A stretch of 64,000 nt of DNA from Zipacnadum sp036504235 (GCA_036504235.1 DASXVN010000017.1:33673-97672); one strand, 5' to 3'. Counted from the first letter of the stretch, positions 15,727 to 25,401 are shown. The notes: generated from the letters alone by a model not told the origin. Translations and numbers: made by a program.

Positions 15727-15863
15727 CGGAGGGGCCGAATGCGAGGACGTGAGCGCAGCGAACACCGCAAGTATCCGGCCCAGGTCCACCGCTAAGCCCT
15801 GGGCCGGATACTTCCGGGCGCCCCGCTCGGAAACGGGTCGTCCTCGTATTCGGCCCCTCCCCG
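15727..15863. repeat. Long interrupted palindrome in kinase/protease intergenic region
   Basis: The 389-base gap between the protease and kinase genes holds nested inverted repeats. Outer arms of about 22 bp (GGGGCCGAATGCGAGGACG at 15731 and its near complement ending at 15863) enclose a perfect 15-bp stem (AGTATCCGGCCCAGG at 15770-15784 with its complement at 15798-15812). Just before it, at 15660-15695, is a separate short hairpin, CCCCCTCTCCTGGCAGGAGAGGGGG. The arrangement could fold as RNA ahead of the kinase gene or be a non-autonomous mobile element. Confidence 0.65.
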
Positions 15864-15938
15864 CGGCAACCGCCTCCGCCCCGGCGGCAGGTCCCGAGCC
15901 CCCTGCCAGCGAAATTCATCCGGCCAAGGAACCCTCGC

Positions 15939-18800
15939 ATGCATAAGCGAACTCGCAACGGACTGCTGGCCCTCCTGGGCATACTCGCGCTACTGGCCCT
16001 GATTCCTCAGCGGCTGGAGCGGCTCAACTTCCAGCTGCAAGATGCGTGCTATACCGGGCGCGGCGCGCGGGCGCCGCGGCCGGAAATTGTTCTGGTGACG
16101 ATTGACGAAGCCTCCCTGCTCAGCGTGGCGCCATGGCCCTGGAGCGCCGGCCAGATCGCCCGTCTCGTGGATTGTCTGAGCACCGGGCGTCCGCGAGTGC
16201 TGGGGCTGGACCTGGAGAGTCTCACCCACGCCACCCTGGCCCCCCTCCCCTCCGCCGACTCCTCCGCGTTGCAGTCCGCCCTGCAACGAGCAGGCAACGT
16301 GGTCCTGCCGGCGGTGGTGGAGGCCGTGCCTCAGCCGCTCGCCGGCGCCCTGCCGACCGGCCCTGAGGTGTACCGCTTTGGCGCGGGGACGGGGCGCACA
16401 GCTATGCCGGCGCGGCTGCGGGAGGGTGTCCTGGTGACCCCGCGACGCGAACTTTTGCCAGTGGCCGCCGGTCTGGGGACGCTGAACGTGACTCCCGAGA
16501 CCGACCATATCCTCCGGCGCGGCCCGCTGGTGGCCAGCGGGGACGACCACCTGTACCCCAGTTTCGCCGCGGAACTGGCGCGGGTCTACCAGGGCGCGGC
16601 TCCGGGCGGCGCATACTACACCGTGGCCGACGGGCAGGTCCACACCCCGACGAGGGCGGCGGAGCTGGCGACGGGGGCGGAGTACCCGATCAACTACGCG
16701 GGAGGCTACGGGACGTACCCCAGCCTCTCGGCCCGGCGCGCGCTGGCGGCTTCCCCGGCGGAACTGGCGCAGTGGCTGGAGGGCAAGCTCGTGATCGTGG
16801 GCCTGGTGACCAGCACGACGGCCGGAACCCTGGCCACGCCCACCGGTTGGCTGCCGGGGCCGGAGTTGCAGGCCAATATGGCCGCCTCCCTGTTGCCCGG
16901 AGGGGGGCTGACGGTGGTGGCGGGGGGCTGGGGCTGGCTGGTGGCGCTGTTGGGCGGGCTGGCGATGGTCCTGGGCCTCGCCCGCCGGCGGGCCCGGTCC
17001 TCCCTACTGATCACCGCCGGCGCGATCCTGGCGAGCTGGGTCGCGGCCCAACTTCTGTTTGACGCGGGCGTGCTGCTGCCGCTGGCCGCGCCGCTGGCAA
17101 CCTGGGCGCTGACCGGGGCGGCGATCGTGCTGCTAAGCGCCCATGCCGCCGAGCGGGCGCAGGCGGAGGCCCATGGCCGCGGCGAGGCGCAGATCCGGAC
17201 ACTGCATAACTTGGGCGAGATGCTGGCCTCCGGACTGGACCGCCGCCGCCTGTTGAACGAGATTCTGCTCTGGGTGCAGCGCGAACTGGGGGTGGAGGCG
17301 GCGTCCCTGCTGCTGATGGACGCCGACCACCAGCGGCTGCATTTTGAGGCGGCGCTGGGCGGGGCGCCGGAGGCCATCAAGGATTTCACCGTGGAGCTAG
17401 GCCAGGGGATCGCGGGCACGGTGGCCCTAACCGGCAAGCCGTTGATCGCCAACGACGCCCGGCGCGACCCGCGGCAGGCCCGGGAGATCGCCCAGGCGGT
17501 GGGCTTCCCCACCCGCGACATCCTGTGCGTGCCGATGGTCCGCCAGGGGCGGGTGGTGGGGGTCATCGAGGCGCTCAACCGCCAGGGCGGACGGCCTTTT
17601 GCCCCGGTGGACGCCGATTTGCTGTCCGTTATCGCCCAGGAGGCGGCGCTGTTCCTGGAGAACGCGCGTCTCTATGGCGAGCTGCAGGAGCGGGTGGATT
17701 TTGCCAACGCCGAACTGCGCGCGACCAACGAGTCGCTGGCCGCCGAGAAGGCGCGCACGGACACGCTGGTGCACGAAATGGCCTCCGGCGTGGTGGCTAC
17801 CGACGCGGAAGAGCGGATCATCCTGGTCAACGAACTGGCCGAAGAGATGCTCGGGGTGCGCCAGGAACAGGTGCGGGGCCTCAGCGTTTTCGAGGCGCCG
17901 CTGCCGGAGCCGATCGCGGCCATGTTCCGCGAGCCACTCCCCTCGCGGGAGGGGCCGCTGGCCCGAGAGGTGGAGTTGCCGCCGGGCTCCGGCCGCCAGG
18001 CCCGGGCGCATCTGGCGCCCTTTGACCGCGAGGGCGAAACTATCGGCAAGGTGCTGGTGCTTACCGACGTTACTCAGTTCGTGGAGCTCGACAAGCTGAA
18101 GAACGACCTGATTTCCTTCGTCTCCCACGAGCTGAAGAACCCCCTGGCCGCGGTAATGGCCTTTACGCACCTCCTGCAGACGCAGCCGGCCGCCGGCCAG
18201 GAGCCCCTGTCGCGCTACGTCTGGAACATCGAACATCAGGCGCAGGCCATGCAGTCGCTGGTGCAGGATTACCTGAGTGTGGCGCGGCTGGAGGCGGGGC
18301 GGCCCCTGGACGTGGAGTGGGAGCCGCTGGACGACGTCGGGGAGCAGATCACGGAACTGGTGGCCGTGGAGGCGCTGGCGCGCAACCGCGAGATCACCGT
18401 AGACCTGCCTGCCGACCTGCCCGTGATCTGGGCGGACCGGCAGAAACTGCGCCAGATTCTGCTCAATCTGGTCAGCAACGCGGCCAAGTACACGCCGACA
18501 GAGGCCACCATCACCGTCAGCGCCCAGCCGCAGGGGAATTTCGTGGCTTTCTCGGTCGCCGACACCGGGGAGGGGCTCAGCGAGGACGCGCAGGAGCATG
18601 TTTTCGAGAAGTTTCGGCGCCTCCGGGGCCCGGACGCGGCGCGGGTGCCGGGCACCGGGATCGGGCTGTACCTGGCGAGGAAGCTGGCCGAGGCGCACGG
18701 AGGACAGCTCGGGGTGGAAAGCGAACCGGGCCACGGGGCCACGTTTACCTTTACCCTGCCGACGTACCCGCCCGCCGAGGAGGACTCTCCCCCGGCATGA
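15939..18800 (+). CDS. CHASE2-GAF-PAS sensor histidine kinase
   Basis: 953 residues. An N-terminal membrane helix (about 8-24) leads to an extracellular CHASE2 domain (about 30-310). About three membrane helices follow (about 320-400), then GAF (about 425-580), PAS (about 605-715), a HisKA dimerisation domain with the phospho-acceptor His730 in 'SFVSHELKNP', and a HATPase domain with N-box 'NLVSNAAKYTP' and G-box 'GTGIGLYLARKLAEAHGG'. It senses an unknown external signal and phosphorylates a response regulator; none is encoded nearby. It is divergent from the ubiquitin-like operon. Its stop overlaps the next start (ATGA). Confidence 0.92.
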   Translation: MHKRTRNGLLALLGILALLALIPQRLERLNFQLQDACYTGRGARAPRPEIVLVTIDEASLLSVAPWPWSAGQIARLVDCLSTGRPRVLGLDLESLTHATLAPLPSADSSALQSALQRAGNVVLPAVVEAVPQPLAGALPTGPEVYRFGAGTGRTAMPARLREGVLVTPRRELLPVAAGLGTLNVTPETDHILRRGPLVASGDDHLYPSFAAELARVYQGAAPGGAYYTVADGQVHTPTRAAELATGAEYPINYAGGYGTYPSLSARRALAASPAELAQWLEGKLVIVGLVTSTTAGTLATPTGWLPGPELQANMAASLLPGGGLTVVAGGWGWLVALLGGLAMVLGLARRRARSSLLITAGAILASWVAAQLLFDAGVLLPLAAPLATWALTGAAIVLLSAHAAERAQAEAHGRGEAQIRTLHNLGEMLASGLDRRRLLNEILLWVQRELGVEAASLLLMDADHQRLHFEAALGGAPEAIKDFTVELGQGIAGTVALTGKPLIANDARRDPRQAREIAQAVGFPTRDILCVPMVRQGRVVGVIEALNRQGGRPFAPVDADLLSVIAQEAALFLENARLYGELQERVDFANAELRATNESLAAEKARTDTLVHEMASGVVATDAEERIILVNELAEEMLGVRQEQVRGLSVFEAPLPEPIAAMFREPLPSREGPLAREVELPPGSGRQARAHLAPFDREGETIGKVLVLTDVTQFVELDKLKNDLISFVSHELKNPLAAVMAFTHLLQTQPAAGQEPLSRYVWNIEHQAQAMQSLVQDYLSVARLEAGRPLDVEWEPLDDVGEQITELVAVEALARNREITVDLPADLPVIWADRQKLRQILLNLVSNAAKYTPTEATITVSAQPQGNFVAFSVADTGEGLSEDAQEHVFEKFRRLRGPDAARVPGTGIGLYLARKLAEAHGGQLGVESEPGHGATFTFTLPTYPPAEEDSPPA

Positions 18801-19033
18801 ATCCCCGCCTGCTGCATACTCAACTGCGCGTCGGCGACCGAGTGAAGCTGAAGAAGCCGCACGCCTGCGGGGCCGGGGAGTGGGAGGTGCTGCGCTTGGG
18901 CACGGAGGTCAAGCTCCGCTGCACCGGCTGCGCACACCTGGTGTCGCTGCCCCGCAGTACCCTGGCCACGGCGCTGCGCGAGATCATGCCGCCCGCGAAC
19001 GGCGCCGAGCCGACCAAGTCCAGCGGAGGTTAG
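18797..19033 (+). CDS. DUF951-like small Cys-containing protein
   Basis: 78 residues, starting at the ATG that overlaps the TGA of the kinase. 'VGDRVKLKKPHACGAGEWEVLRLGTEVKLRCTGCAHLVSLPR' matches the DUF951 pattern, with Cys residues in 'HACG' and 'RCTGC' likely to bind a metal. The function of the family is unknown. Translational coupling to the kinase suggests co-expression. Confidence 0.8.
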   Translation: MNPRLLHTQLRVGDRVKLKKPHACGAGEWEVLRLGTEVKLRCTGCAHLVSLPRSTLATALREIMPPANGAEPTKSSGG

Positions 19034-19037
19034 AGAT

Positions 19038-22000
19038 ATGCTACGTACGCAACTGGCCTGCGGGATGGTTCTCTTGCTGGGCATGGCGGCCGTCGCCGGA
19101 GCGAAACCGATGATTGACCTCAATCTGGAGCAGTTTAGCGGGGCGGAACTCAAAGACCAAACCGGGCGCTGGACGGCGAAGCCGCTCGGGGCGGCCACCG
19201 CCGTCGCCGGACGCCGGCCGGGGACTTCGGCGCTGCAGGGGGCCGTGCAACTGGACCTGCCGACTGACTACGTCTTCAGCCACGGCTTCACTCTGGAGGT
19301 CTGGTTCCAGATTGACGCCAAGAACGCCGGCCGGCTGGTGGACCGCTCCACCCCGGGGTCGGCGGACAGCTTCTGCCTGGACACGCATCCCGGCGACGCC
19401 CTGCGACTGATCACGCCGGGGGGAACGATCAGCGCCCTGGGCGTGCTGAACACCGGGACCTGGTACCACGCGACCGGCGTGTACGACCAGGAGCAGGGCT
19501 ACCTGGGGCTATTCCTGAACGGGAAGCAAGTGGCGCAGGCTACCGGCGTGCCTGCTACGACGATCGGCGGGACCCAGCCGCTGACCGTGGGCGGCGACCC
19601 CCTCGGAGGCAGCCGCTTGGCGGGCAAGATCGCCTCGGTGCAGGTGTACGACTATGCGCTGAGCGATGCGGAGATTCTCGCCCGCTACGAGGGCAAGCCC
19701 GCGCCGCCCCCCGCGGCGGCCGCTGCCGCGGCGCCCCTGTGCTACCGCAACGGCCCCCAGGTGGACATGCCCGCGCTCCTAGCCCGCAACGATGTGGTTT
19801 ACCTGAGCCCCGCGATCTACGAGAGCGAGGCGATGCCCTTCGGCAACGGCGTGCTCAGCGGGATGCTCTGGAACGCCGACGGGCTCAACCTGCAACTGAG
19901 CAACGCCAACAACGTCTGGACCGAGCGGTCCTCGGGCCGGGTGAGCCTGACGGCCGAGCCGGGGCTGACCATGTCCATGCCGAGGGCGGCATCCCCGACA
20001 CCCGTCGTTCGGCTCGATTTCCGGCAACGCCTTGCCCTCTACGAGGGACGCATCTACACCTCCTGCGACAGCGCGGCCGGCGACTGGCAAGCCGTGACCA
20101 CGGCCCTGGGGTCGGACGTCGTCGCGCTGCACCTGTCCGGCAAGCTGCTCGTGCCGACCCTGACGCTGCAACTAGAGAACATCCACGGCGGCGCGGCGGT
20201 GGTCACGCCGACCGGGGCGGGCTTCACGGAAGACCTGCCCGCCGAGGGGAATTTCGCCCGCAAAATGGCGCTGCTGGCCGGAGCCGACTGCCCGGTGCAG
20301 ACCGCGCCGCTGGTCACCAAGGGGATTCAGCAGACGCTGGACCTGACCCTGACCCCGAAGCGGGGGGCCGACGGCTCCTTCAGTCTCACCGTCTACGTGG
20401 CGAACCCCGTGGTCAAGCCGGACGCGGACCCGCTGGTGGAGGCCAACAAGCTGCTCGCCGCCGCTCTGGCGCAGGGCTGGGAGAAGAACTCGGCCGCAGC
20501 GGCCGCCTCCTGGCAGAGCTACTGGGACCGCTCCTTCCTGCACCTGACCTCGCCCAGCGGCGTGGCCGACTACATGGAGAATCTGTGGTACCTGCACCTG
20601 TACTGGATGGCCAGCATGGGCCGGGGCGAGCTGGCCGGCAAGTTTAACGGCGGCAACTTCCTGGTCTACCACGACCTGCGCGGCTGGGGGACGAGCTACT
20701 GGTACCAGAACACCCGCGAGATGTACTGGCCGCTCCCGGCCGCCAACCACCTCGACTTGTGCGCGGGCCTGCAGCGGCTGTACCTCTCCAACCTGCCCGC
20801 GCATCGGAAGGTCGCGCAGGAGCTCTTTGGCAAAAAGGGCCTGCAGGTCGAGGAAACCATGGCGGTGGACGGGAAGGGCGACAAGCACGCCAACAGCTAC
20901 ACCTTCCTGTACCTGTCCACGGGGCTGGAGGTCGCGCTGCAGCTCTATCACGAGGCGAATTTCGCGCGCGACGACCAGGTGCTGCGCACGCAGGTGCTGC
21001 CCTTCATGAAGGAAGCGATGGATTTCTTCATGGACTACGCCACTCCGGACGCCGCGGGCGTGCTGCATCTCAGCCCCAGCGATTCCCGCGAGACTTACTG
21101 GCGCGTGGTAGACGGGCTGCCCAATCTGGCCGCAATTCGCGAGGCGCTGCCGGTCCTGGCCGGGGAGTGCCGGCGGCTGGGCCTGTTCCCGGAAATGCAG
21201 ACGCCGTGGGCCGAGTTCGGCGCGCACCTGGCGCCGCTGCCCTCCTCCGCCGATGGCCTGGCCTACGCGCCCTGCGTCATCCCGCCGGAGCCGCCGCCGA
21301 GCGACAACGCGTACGTCAACCGCCTCTACGGGCCGGAGCACACGACCACCGATTTCACCAAGCGTTTCAACGGCGAGAACAGCGATCTGGACTTCATCTA
21401 TCCCTTCGGCCTGTCCGGGATCGGCAGCCCCGACCGGCAGAAGGCCCTCACCACCTACGAGCGGCGCGTCTTCAAGGCCAGCGCCGGGTGGGACTGGACG
21501 CCGCTGTGCGCGGCCCGGCTGGGCCTGGCCGAGGAGACCGAGCGCATCCTGATCGAGCACTGCCGCCTGACCCAGCACTGGTCGCAGGGCTTCTGGGACA
21601 GCCCGGCGGGTCCTGCCTTCGCCAATGGACAAGTGGACTGCCCCTATTTCGACTCCCCAGGGGTCAACGCCACCACTACCACGGAAATGGTGCTACAATC
21701 GTACGGTGGAGAGATCCGCGTCTGGCCCAGCACCCCGGAAACCTGGAGCGGCGCGTTCCGCTTGCGCGCCGAAACGGGCTTCATGGTGACCTCGGAGCGC
21801 CGGGCGGGACAGACCGCCTACGTGGAGGTCGAGAGCCTCTTCGGCGACACCTGCCGGCTGGCCAACCCCTGGGCCGACGGGACCCGGGTCACCTGCGAGG
21901 GCCGAACCGTCCTGACCAGCGGCGATGGCCTGTTGACCTTCCCCACCCAAAAGGGCAAGCGCTACCTGGCCGAGCGCGACTTCATGCCGCTAGCCGGCCA

Positions 22001-22637
22001 GCCCTTTGCGGTGCTCAAGCCGGCGGCCAACCAGGGCGTGAAGTACCTGGCCCACGCGACGCGAGGCCAGAGCCAGGTTACCCCGGAGCCGGGCCAGCCC
22101 TGCCTGGGGATTACCGCGGACGGACTCACCCCGGCGCGGGTGGCGGTGGCGCGGAACCGGGCGGCCGCCGAGGCGCAGATGCGGCCGCTGATCGGCGAGC
22201 GGCCCCCGCTCACCGTTACGCGGGCGGCCAGCCTGGACACCGCGGGGGCCGAGACGCCGGTGCCGCAGGTGCTGACTGGCCGCTACGGCGTGGACGACCT
22301 CGCACCGAAGCTCGACTGCGTCGGCTACCTGCTGGAGCTACCCGCGGCCGCGCCGGTGACCGCGGTGGTCTGGTCCTACGACCGCACCGGCGGCCGCTAC
22401 GACTTTACGAGCCACACCGCAGCCTACCGGGGACAGGTGCAGCGGGTCACGCTGGAGGCCTCCGCGGACGGGCAGACCTGGCAGCAGGTCGCCGAGGAGA
22501 AGCTGCCCGCGAATCTGCTCTTCGGCCACGCGACCGCCCCGGCGGCCCCGGTGACCGCGAAGTTCCTGCGACTGCGTTTCTACGGGGCAGGCGACCAGCC
22601 GGCCGCGATGCCCTGCGATGGGATTGAGGTGTATTGA
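19038..22637 (+). CDS. Secreted GH95-like alpha-L-fucosidase with LamG domain
   Basis: 1199 residues. Signal peptide 1-22 ('GMAAVAGA'); LamG/concanavalin-like domain about 45-220 ('FTLEVWFQI' ... 'GTWYHATGVYD'); after an Ala/Pro linker, an N-terminal beta-sandwich typical of GH95 ('SEAMPFGNGVLSGMLW'); then an (alpha/alpha) barrel with 'WGTSYWYQNTREMYWPL' and 'GWDWTPLCAARLGL'; and a C-terminal discoidin-like beta domain (about 1060-1199). GH95 enzymes remove fucose from glycans. The exact substrate is not evident. The start is preceded by GGAGG. Confidence 0.8.
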   Translation: MLRTQLACGMVLLLGMAAVAGAKPMIDLNLEQFSGAELKDQTGRWTAKPLGAATAVAGRRPGTSALQGAVQLDLPTDYVFSHGFTLEVWFQIDAKNAGRLVDRSTPGSADSFCLDTHPGDALRLITPGGTISALGVLNTGTWYHATGVYDQEQGYLGLFLNGKQVAQATGVPATTIGGTQPLTVGGDPLGGSRLAGKIASVQVYDYALSDAEILARYEGKPAPPPAAAAAAAPLCYRNGPQVDMPALLARNDVVYLSPAIYESEAMPFGNGVLSGMLWNADGLNLQLSNANNVWTERSSGRVSLTAEPGLTMSMPRAASPTPVVRLDFRQRLALYEGRIYTSCDSAAGDWQAVTTALGSDVVALHLSGKLLVPTLTLQLENIHGGAAVVTPTGAGFTEDLPAEGNFARKMALLAGADCPVQTAPLVTKGIQQTLDLTLTPKRGADGSFSLTVYVANPVVKPDADPLVEANKLLAAALAQGWEKNSAAAAASWQSYWDRSFLHLTSPSGVADYMENLWYLHLYWMASMGRGELAGKFNGGNFLVYHDLRGWGTSYWYQNTREMYWPLPAANHLDLCAGLQRLYLSNLPAHRKVAQELFGKKGLQVEETMAVDGKGDKHANSYTFLYLSTGLEVALQLYHEANFARDDQVLRTQVLPFMKEAMDFFMDYATPDAAGVLHLSPSDSRETYWRVVDGLPNLAAIREALPVLAGECRRLGLFPEMQTPWAEFGAHLAPLPSSADGLAYAPCVIPPEPPPSDNAYVNRLYGPEHTTTDFTKRFNGENSDLDFIYPFGLSGIGSPDRQKALTTYERRVFKASAGWDWTPLCAARLGLAEETERILIEHCRLTQHWSQGFWDSPAGPAFANGQVDCPYFDSPGVNATTTTEMVLQSYGGEIRVWPSTPETWSGAFRLRAETGFMVTSERRAGQTAYVEVESLFGDTCRLANPWADGTRVTCEGRTVLTSGDGLLTFPTQKGKRYLAERDFMPLAGQPFAVLKPAANQGVKYLAHATRGQSQVTPEPGQPCLGITADGLTPARVAVARNRAAAEAQMRPLIGERPPLTVTRAASLDTAGAETPVPQVLTGRYGVDDLAPKLDCVGYLLELPAAAPVTAVVWSYDRTGGRYDFTSHTAAYRGQVQRVTLEASADGQTWQQVAEEKLPANLLFGHATAPAAPVTAKFLRLRFYGAGDQPAAMPCDGIEVY

Positions 22638-22658
22638 GGCGGCGCGGCCGTCCTCATC

Positions 22659-23249
22659 ATGGAAGATAATCTGGCAACTTCAATAGTCTGGGCGGTGCTG
22701 GCCGTGTGGTTCTGCGGGTACTGCCTGGCGGTGTACCGGCGCTACCGGCTCCTGCCTTTCCTGTGGCTGGGGTTGGCGGTGCTGGTTTCAATCGTGGTGC
22801 CGGCGGCCACGGAACTGAGCCGGCGGGGGCTGCTCTCCGGCGGCCAGAGCACGCTGCTGCTCGGTGCCGGGGTGCTCGTCTCGCTGCAGTTGTTCTTCTT
22901 GTACCTGCATTTCTACATCTTCCGCTGCTACGTGCAGACCAATCAGGTGCGGCGGGCTCAGCAGCCCGCGCGCGTCCTGACCATGCGCGCGCCGGAAGGT
23001 CTGGAGATCTCCCCGGAGCCGACGCGCGCCCCGGAGAAGCTGGGGCTGGTCTACGCGCTGGCCTTCCTGGCCGTGCTCTTCTACCTGTGGGTGATCCGGC
23101 GGGTGGAGATGGACTGGACCGTGGCCCTGGCGACCGTGCTGCTGTTTCTCAATAGCAGCTTCCTGCTGCTGGCGGTGCTGATTACCGGCGGGAAGAAGCC
23201 CGCCCGCCGCGAACGGCGCGGCCGCCGCAGCCGCAAACGACGCAAATAG
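22659..23249 (+). CDS. Membrane protein with basic C-terminus, unknown
   Basis: 196 residues with about five membrane helices (roughly 8-24, 32-50, 60-88, 125-145, 150-170) and a strongly basic tail ('KKPARRERRGRRSRKRRK'). Only 21 bases separate it from the fucosidase gene, and 19 bases from the kinase gene downstream, so it is probably in the same transcript. No family is recognised. Confidence 0.6.
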   Translation: MEDNLATSIVWAVLAVWFCGYCLAVYRRYRLLPFLWLGLAVLVSIVVPAATELSRRGLLSGGQSTLLLGAGVLVSLQLFFLYLHFYIFRCYVQTNQVRRAQQPARVLTMRAPEGLEISPEPTRAPEKLGLVYALAFLAVLFYLWVIRRVEMDWTVALATVLLFLNSSFLLLAVLITGGKKPARRERRGRRSRKRRK

Positions 23250-23268
23250 ACGCAAATCGGAGGCTCAT

Positions 23269-24198
23269 ATGTCGGACGTTCTGATTGTAGGTTCGCTAGC
23301 TTTGGATTCCGTGACCACGCCCTTTGGCAGCCGCAACCCGGCCTGGGGCGGCGCGGGGCTGTTCGCCTCGGCGGCGGCCAGTCTGCTCTCGCCGGTGCAT
23401 CTGGTCGGCGTGATTGGCGACGATTTCCCCCGCGAGGCGCTCAGTATCCTGGAGGAGCGCGGCGTCAGCACCGCGGGTGTGGAGCAGGTGGCGGGCGGCA
23501 AGTCCTTTCACTGGGAGGGCGAGTACAACTTCGCGATGGACACCGCGACCACCCGCGACACGCAGCTCAACGTCTTCGCCGACTTCAACCCCCAGGTACC
23601 GGAGGGCGCGCGGGAGGCGGAGTACGTCTTCCTCGCCAACATCACGCCCTCGCTGCAATTGCAGGTGCTCGAGCAGATGACCGCGCCCAAGCTGGTGCTC
23701 TGCGACACGATGAACTACTGGATCGAGAGCGCCCGCGAGGACCTACTGCAGGTGCTGGCCCGGGTGGACGGCGCGGCGATGAACGACGCGGAGGTGCGCC
23801 AGCTCACCGGCACGCCCAACCTGTGCCGGGCCGCCGCGGAGGTCCTGGAGATGGGCCCGCGCTTTTTGCTGCTGAAGAAGGGCGAGTACGGCGCCTCGCT
23901 GATCACCAATGACGCGCATTTCGCCCTGCCCTGCTACCCGCTGCCCAGCGTCTTTGACCCCACCGGCGCGGGCGACAGCTTCGCCGGCGGCTTCATCGGC
24001 TACCTGGCCTGGCTCAACGCGACCGACGAGACCGCCCTGCGCCAAGCCCTCGCGGTCGGCACGGTAACGGCCTCCGCCTGCGTAGAGAACTTCTCCTGGG
24101 ACGCCCTGATCAAGCTGACCGACGAGGACCTGTACGGGCGGTACGAGGATTTGCGGGAGATGGTAAGGTTAGAGCCGTGCCCGTTGGGGAAGGGATAG
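23269..24198 (+). CDS. PfkB-family carbohydrate kinase
   Basis: 309 residues with a ribokinase fold. It has N-terminal 'VLIVGSLALDSVTTP', a substrate-binding Gly-rich 'PAWGGAGLFASAAASLL', and the C-terminal PfkB signature 'DPTGAGDSFAGGF', whose Asp is the catalytic base. The substrate could be a sugar or nucleoside; ribokinase-like members with this short N-terminus include adenosine kinases. The start has a GGAGG site. The sequence between this and the next kinase holds a repeat element. Confidence 0.85.
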   Translation: MSDVLIVGSLALDSVTTPFGSRNPAWGGAGLFASAAASLLSPVHLVGVIGDDFPREALSILEERGVSTAGVEQVAGGKSFHWEGEYNFAMDTATTRDTQLNVFADFNPQVPEGAREAEYVFLANITPSLQLQVLEQMTAPKLVLCDTMNYWIESAREDLLQVLARVDGAAMNDAEVRQLTGTPNLCRAAAEVLEMGPRFLLLKKGEYGASLITNDAHFALPCYPLPSVFDPTGAGDSFAGGFIGYLAWLNATDETALRQALAVGTVTASACVENFSWDALIKLTDEDLYGRYEDLREMVRLEPCPLGKG

Positions 24199-24208
24199 GG
24201 GCGAACGT

Positions 24209-24360
24209 CGGCCCACCCCGCCCTCGGCAGACCTCGGGCACCCCTCCCGGTACGGGAGGGGCTGAGGGGAACGTCAGCGAGAAGAACCTGTGCAAAGAGT
24301 CCGAAAGCCCCTCCCCTTTAGGGAGGGGTGGCGGCTGTCTGCAGCCGCCGGGGTGGGCCG
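24209..24360. repeat. MITE-like repeat between two sugar kinase genes
   Basis: It begins CGGCCCACCCC and ends with the exact complement GGGGTGGGCCG (11 bp). Inside are hairpins CCCCTCCCGGTACGGGAGGGG and CCCCTCCCCTTTAGGGAGGGG. The 17-base string starting CCTCGGGCACCCCTCCC at 24232 occurs again at 51043. It fills the 197-base gap between the two PfkB genes. Confidence 0.75.
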
Positions 24361-24395
24361 GCACGGCCACAAGAGACAACACCTGGAGGTACACC

Positions 24396-25358
24396 ATGCC
24401 CGACATCATTACTCTCGGCGAGCCCATCATTGACCTGGTCGCCACCGAGCCCTCGCCGGACCTGGTCTCGGCGCTGCATTTCACCAAGGCCGCCGGCGGG
24501 GCGCCGATCAACGTAGCCGCCGCTTGCGCCAAGCTGGGGGCCAGCGCCGGCGTGATCGCCAAGGCCGGCGGCGATCATTTTGGCGACTTCATGCGCGAGA
24601 CTCTGGAAGAGATCGGCGTGGACACCGACTGCTTCCTCCAGGACCCGGAGTACGCCACGCAGCTGGCCTTCGTCTCCAAGGACGCCGAGGGCGTGCCGGA
24701 CTTCGCTTTCCACGTCAAGCGCAGCGCCGACACCATGCTGGAGATCGAGGAACTGGACTACGAGTACCTCGCCGAGGGGCTGGTCTTCCACTTTGGGACC
24801 ATCAGCCTGATCCACGATCCGGTGCGCAGCACTACCCGCGAGGCGCTCCGCTATGCCCAGGAGCAAGGCCTGCTGATCAGCCTCGACCCCAACCTGCGCC
24901 CGACCCTGTGGCCCAGCCAGGACGCTGCCCTGCGGGCCTTCTGGTCGGCGGTGCCGGAGTGCGACGTGCTCAAGGTCAGCGAGGAGGAGCTGCAGTTCCT
25001 CACCGCCGAGCAGGACCTCGCGGCCGGCGCCGCGGCGGCGGCGGAGATGGGGCCGACGCTGGTGCTGGTCACCCGCGGGCCGGAGGGCGCGTACTTCTAC
25101 CGCGCCGACGGGATCAGCGGCTCCGTGCCGGGCTTCGCGGTAGAGGTGGTGGACACGGTGGGCTGCGGGGACACCTTCGTGGCGGCGATGCTGACGCAGT
25201 TGGTGGATAGCGAGGTGGACCTGGAGGACCTAACGGCGGAGGCGCTCACCGAGATGGTGCGTTTCGCCAACGCCGCCGCCGCCTGCACGGCCACGGGAGC
25301 CGGAGTAATGGGCAGCCTCCCCGACCGGGCCGCCGTGGAGGCGCGGCTCAAGGCGTAG
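24396..25358 (+). CDS. PfkB-family sugar kinase, fructokinase-like
   Basis: 320 residues from the ATG at 24396, preceded by CTGGAGG; the longer frame reads through the repeat and is rejected. Signatures: N-terminal 'IITLGEPIIDLV', substrate region 'AAGGAPINVAAACAKLG' as in fructokinases, 'SLDPNLRPTLW', and the C-terminal 'DTVGCGDTFVAAML'. The usual Ala of the anion hole (GAGD) is Cys here. It is followed by fructose-bisphosphate aldolase, so it may feed hexose phosphate to glycolysis. Confidence 0.85.
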   Translation: MPDIITLGEPIIDLVATEPSPDLVSALHFTKAAGGAPINVAAACAKLGASAGVIAKAGGDHFGDFMRETLEEIGVDTDCFLQDPEYATQLAFVSKDAEGVPDFAFHVKRSADTMLEIEELDYEYLAEGLVFHFGTISLIHDPVRSTTREALRYAQEQGLLISLDPNLRPTLWPSQDAALRAFWSAVPECDVLKVSEEELQFLTAEQDLAAGAAAAAEMGPTLVLVTRGPEGAYFYRADGISGSVPGFAVEVVDTVGCGDTFVAAMLTQLVDSEVDLEDLTAEALTEMVRFANAAAACTATGAGVMGSLPDRAAVEARLKA

Positions 25359-25371
25359 GATTTCCCGCCTC

Positions 25372-25401
25372 CGCCGCCCCGATTTGACCTGCGGGGCGGC
25401 G
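25372..25401 (+). terminator. GC-rich hairpin after kinase gene
   Basis: CGCCGCCCC pairs perfectly with GGGGCGGCG across a 12-base loop, 13 bases after the stop. It is followed by an AT-rich stretch (TATATTAATATG) rather than a clean T-run, so termination is likely but not certain; the AT-rich stretch could also hold a promoter for the aldolase. Confidence 0.5.

Noticed and set aside
20172..21632. 486-codon antisense frame in the fucosidase gene
   Set aside because: No motif and no start site; a shadow frame in a GC-rich gene.
20759..22627. Open frame of 622 codons inside the fucosidase gene
   Set aside because: It overlaps the GH95-like gene fully in another frame, is rich in Arg/Ala/Gly as expected from GC-rich shadow frames, and has no ribosome site or family match.
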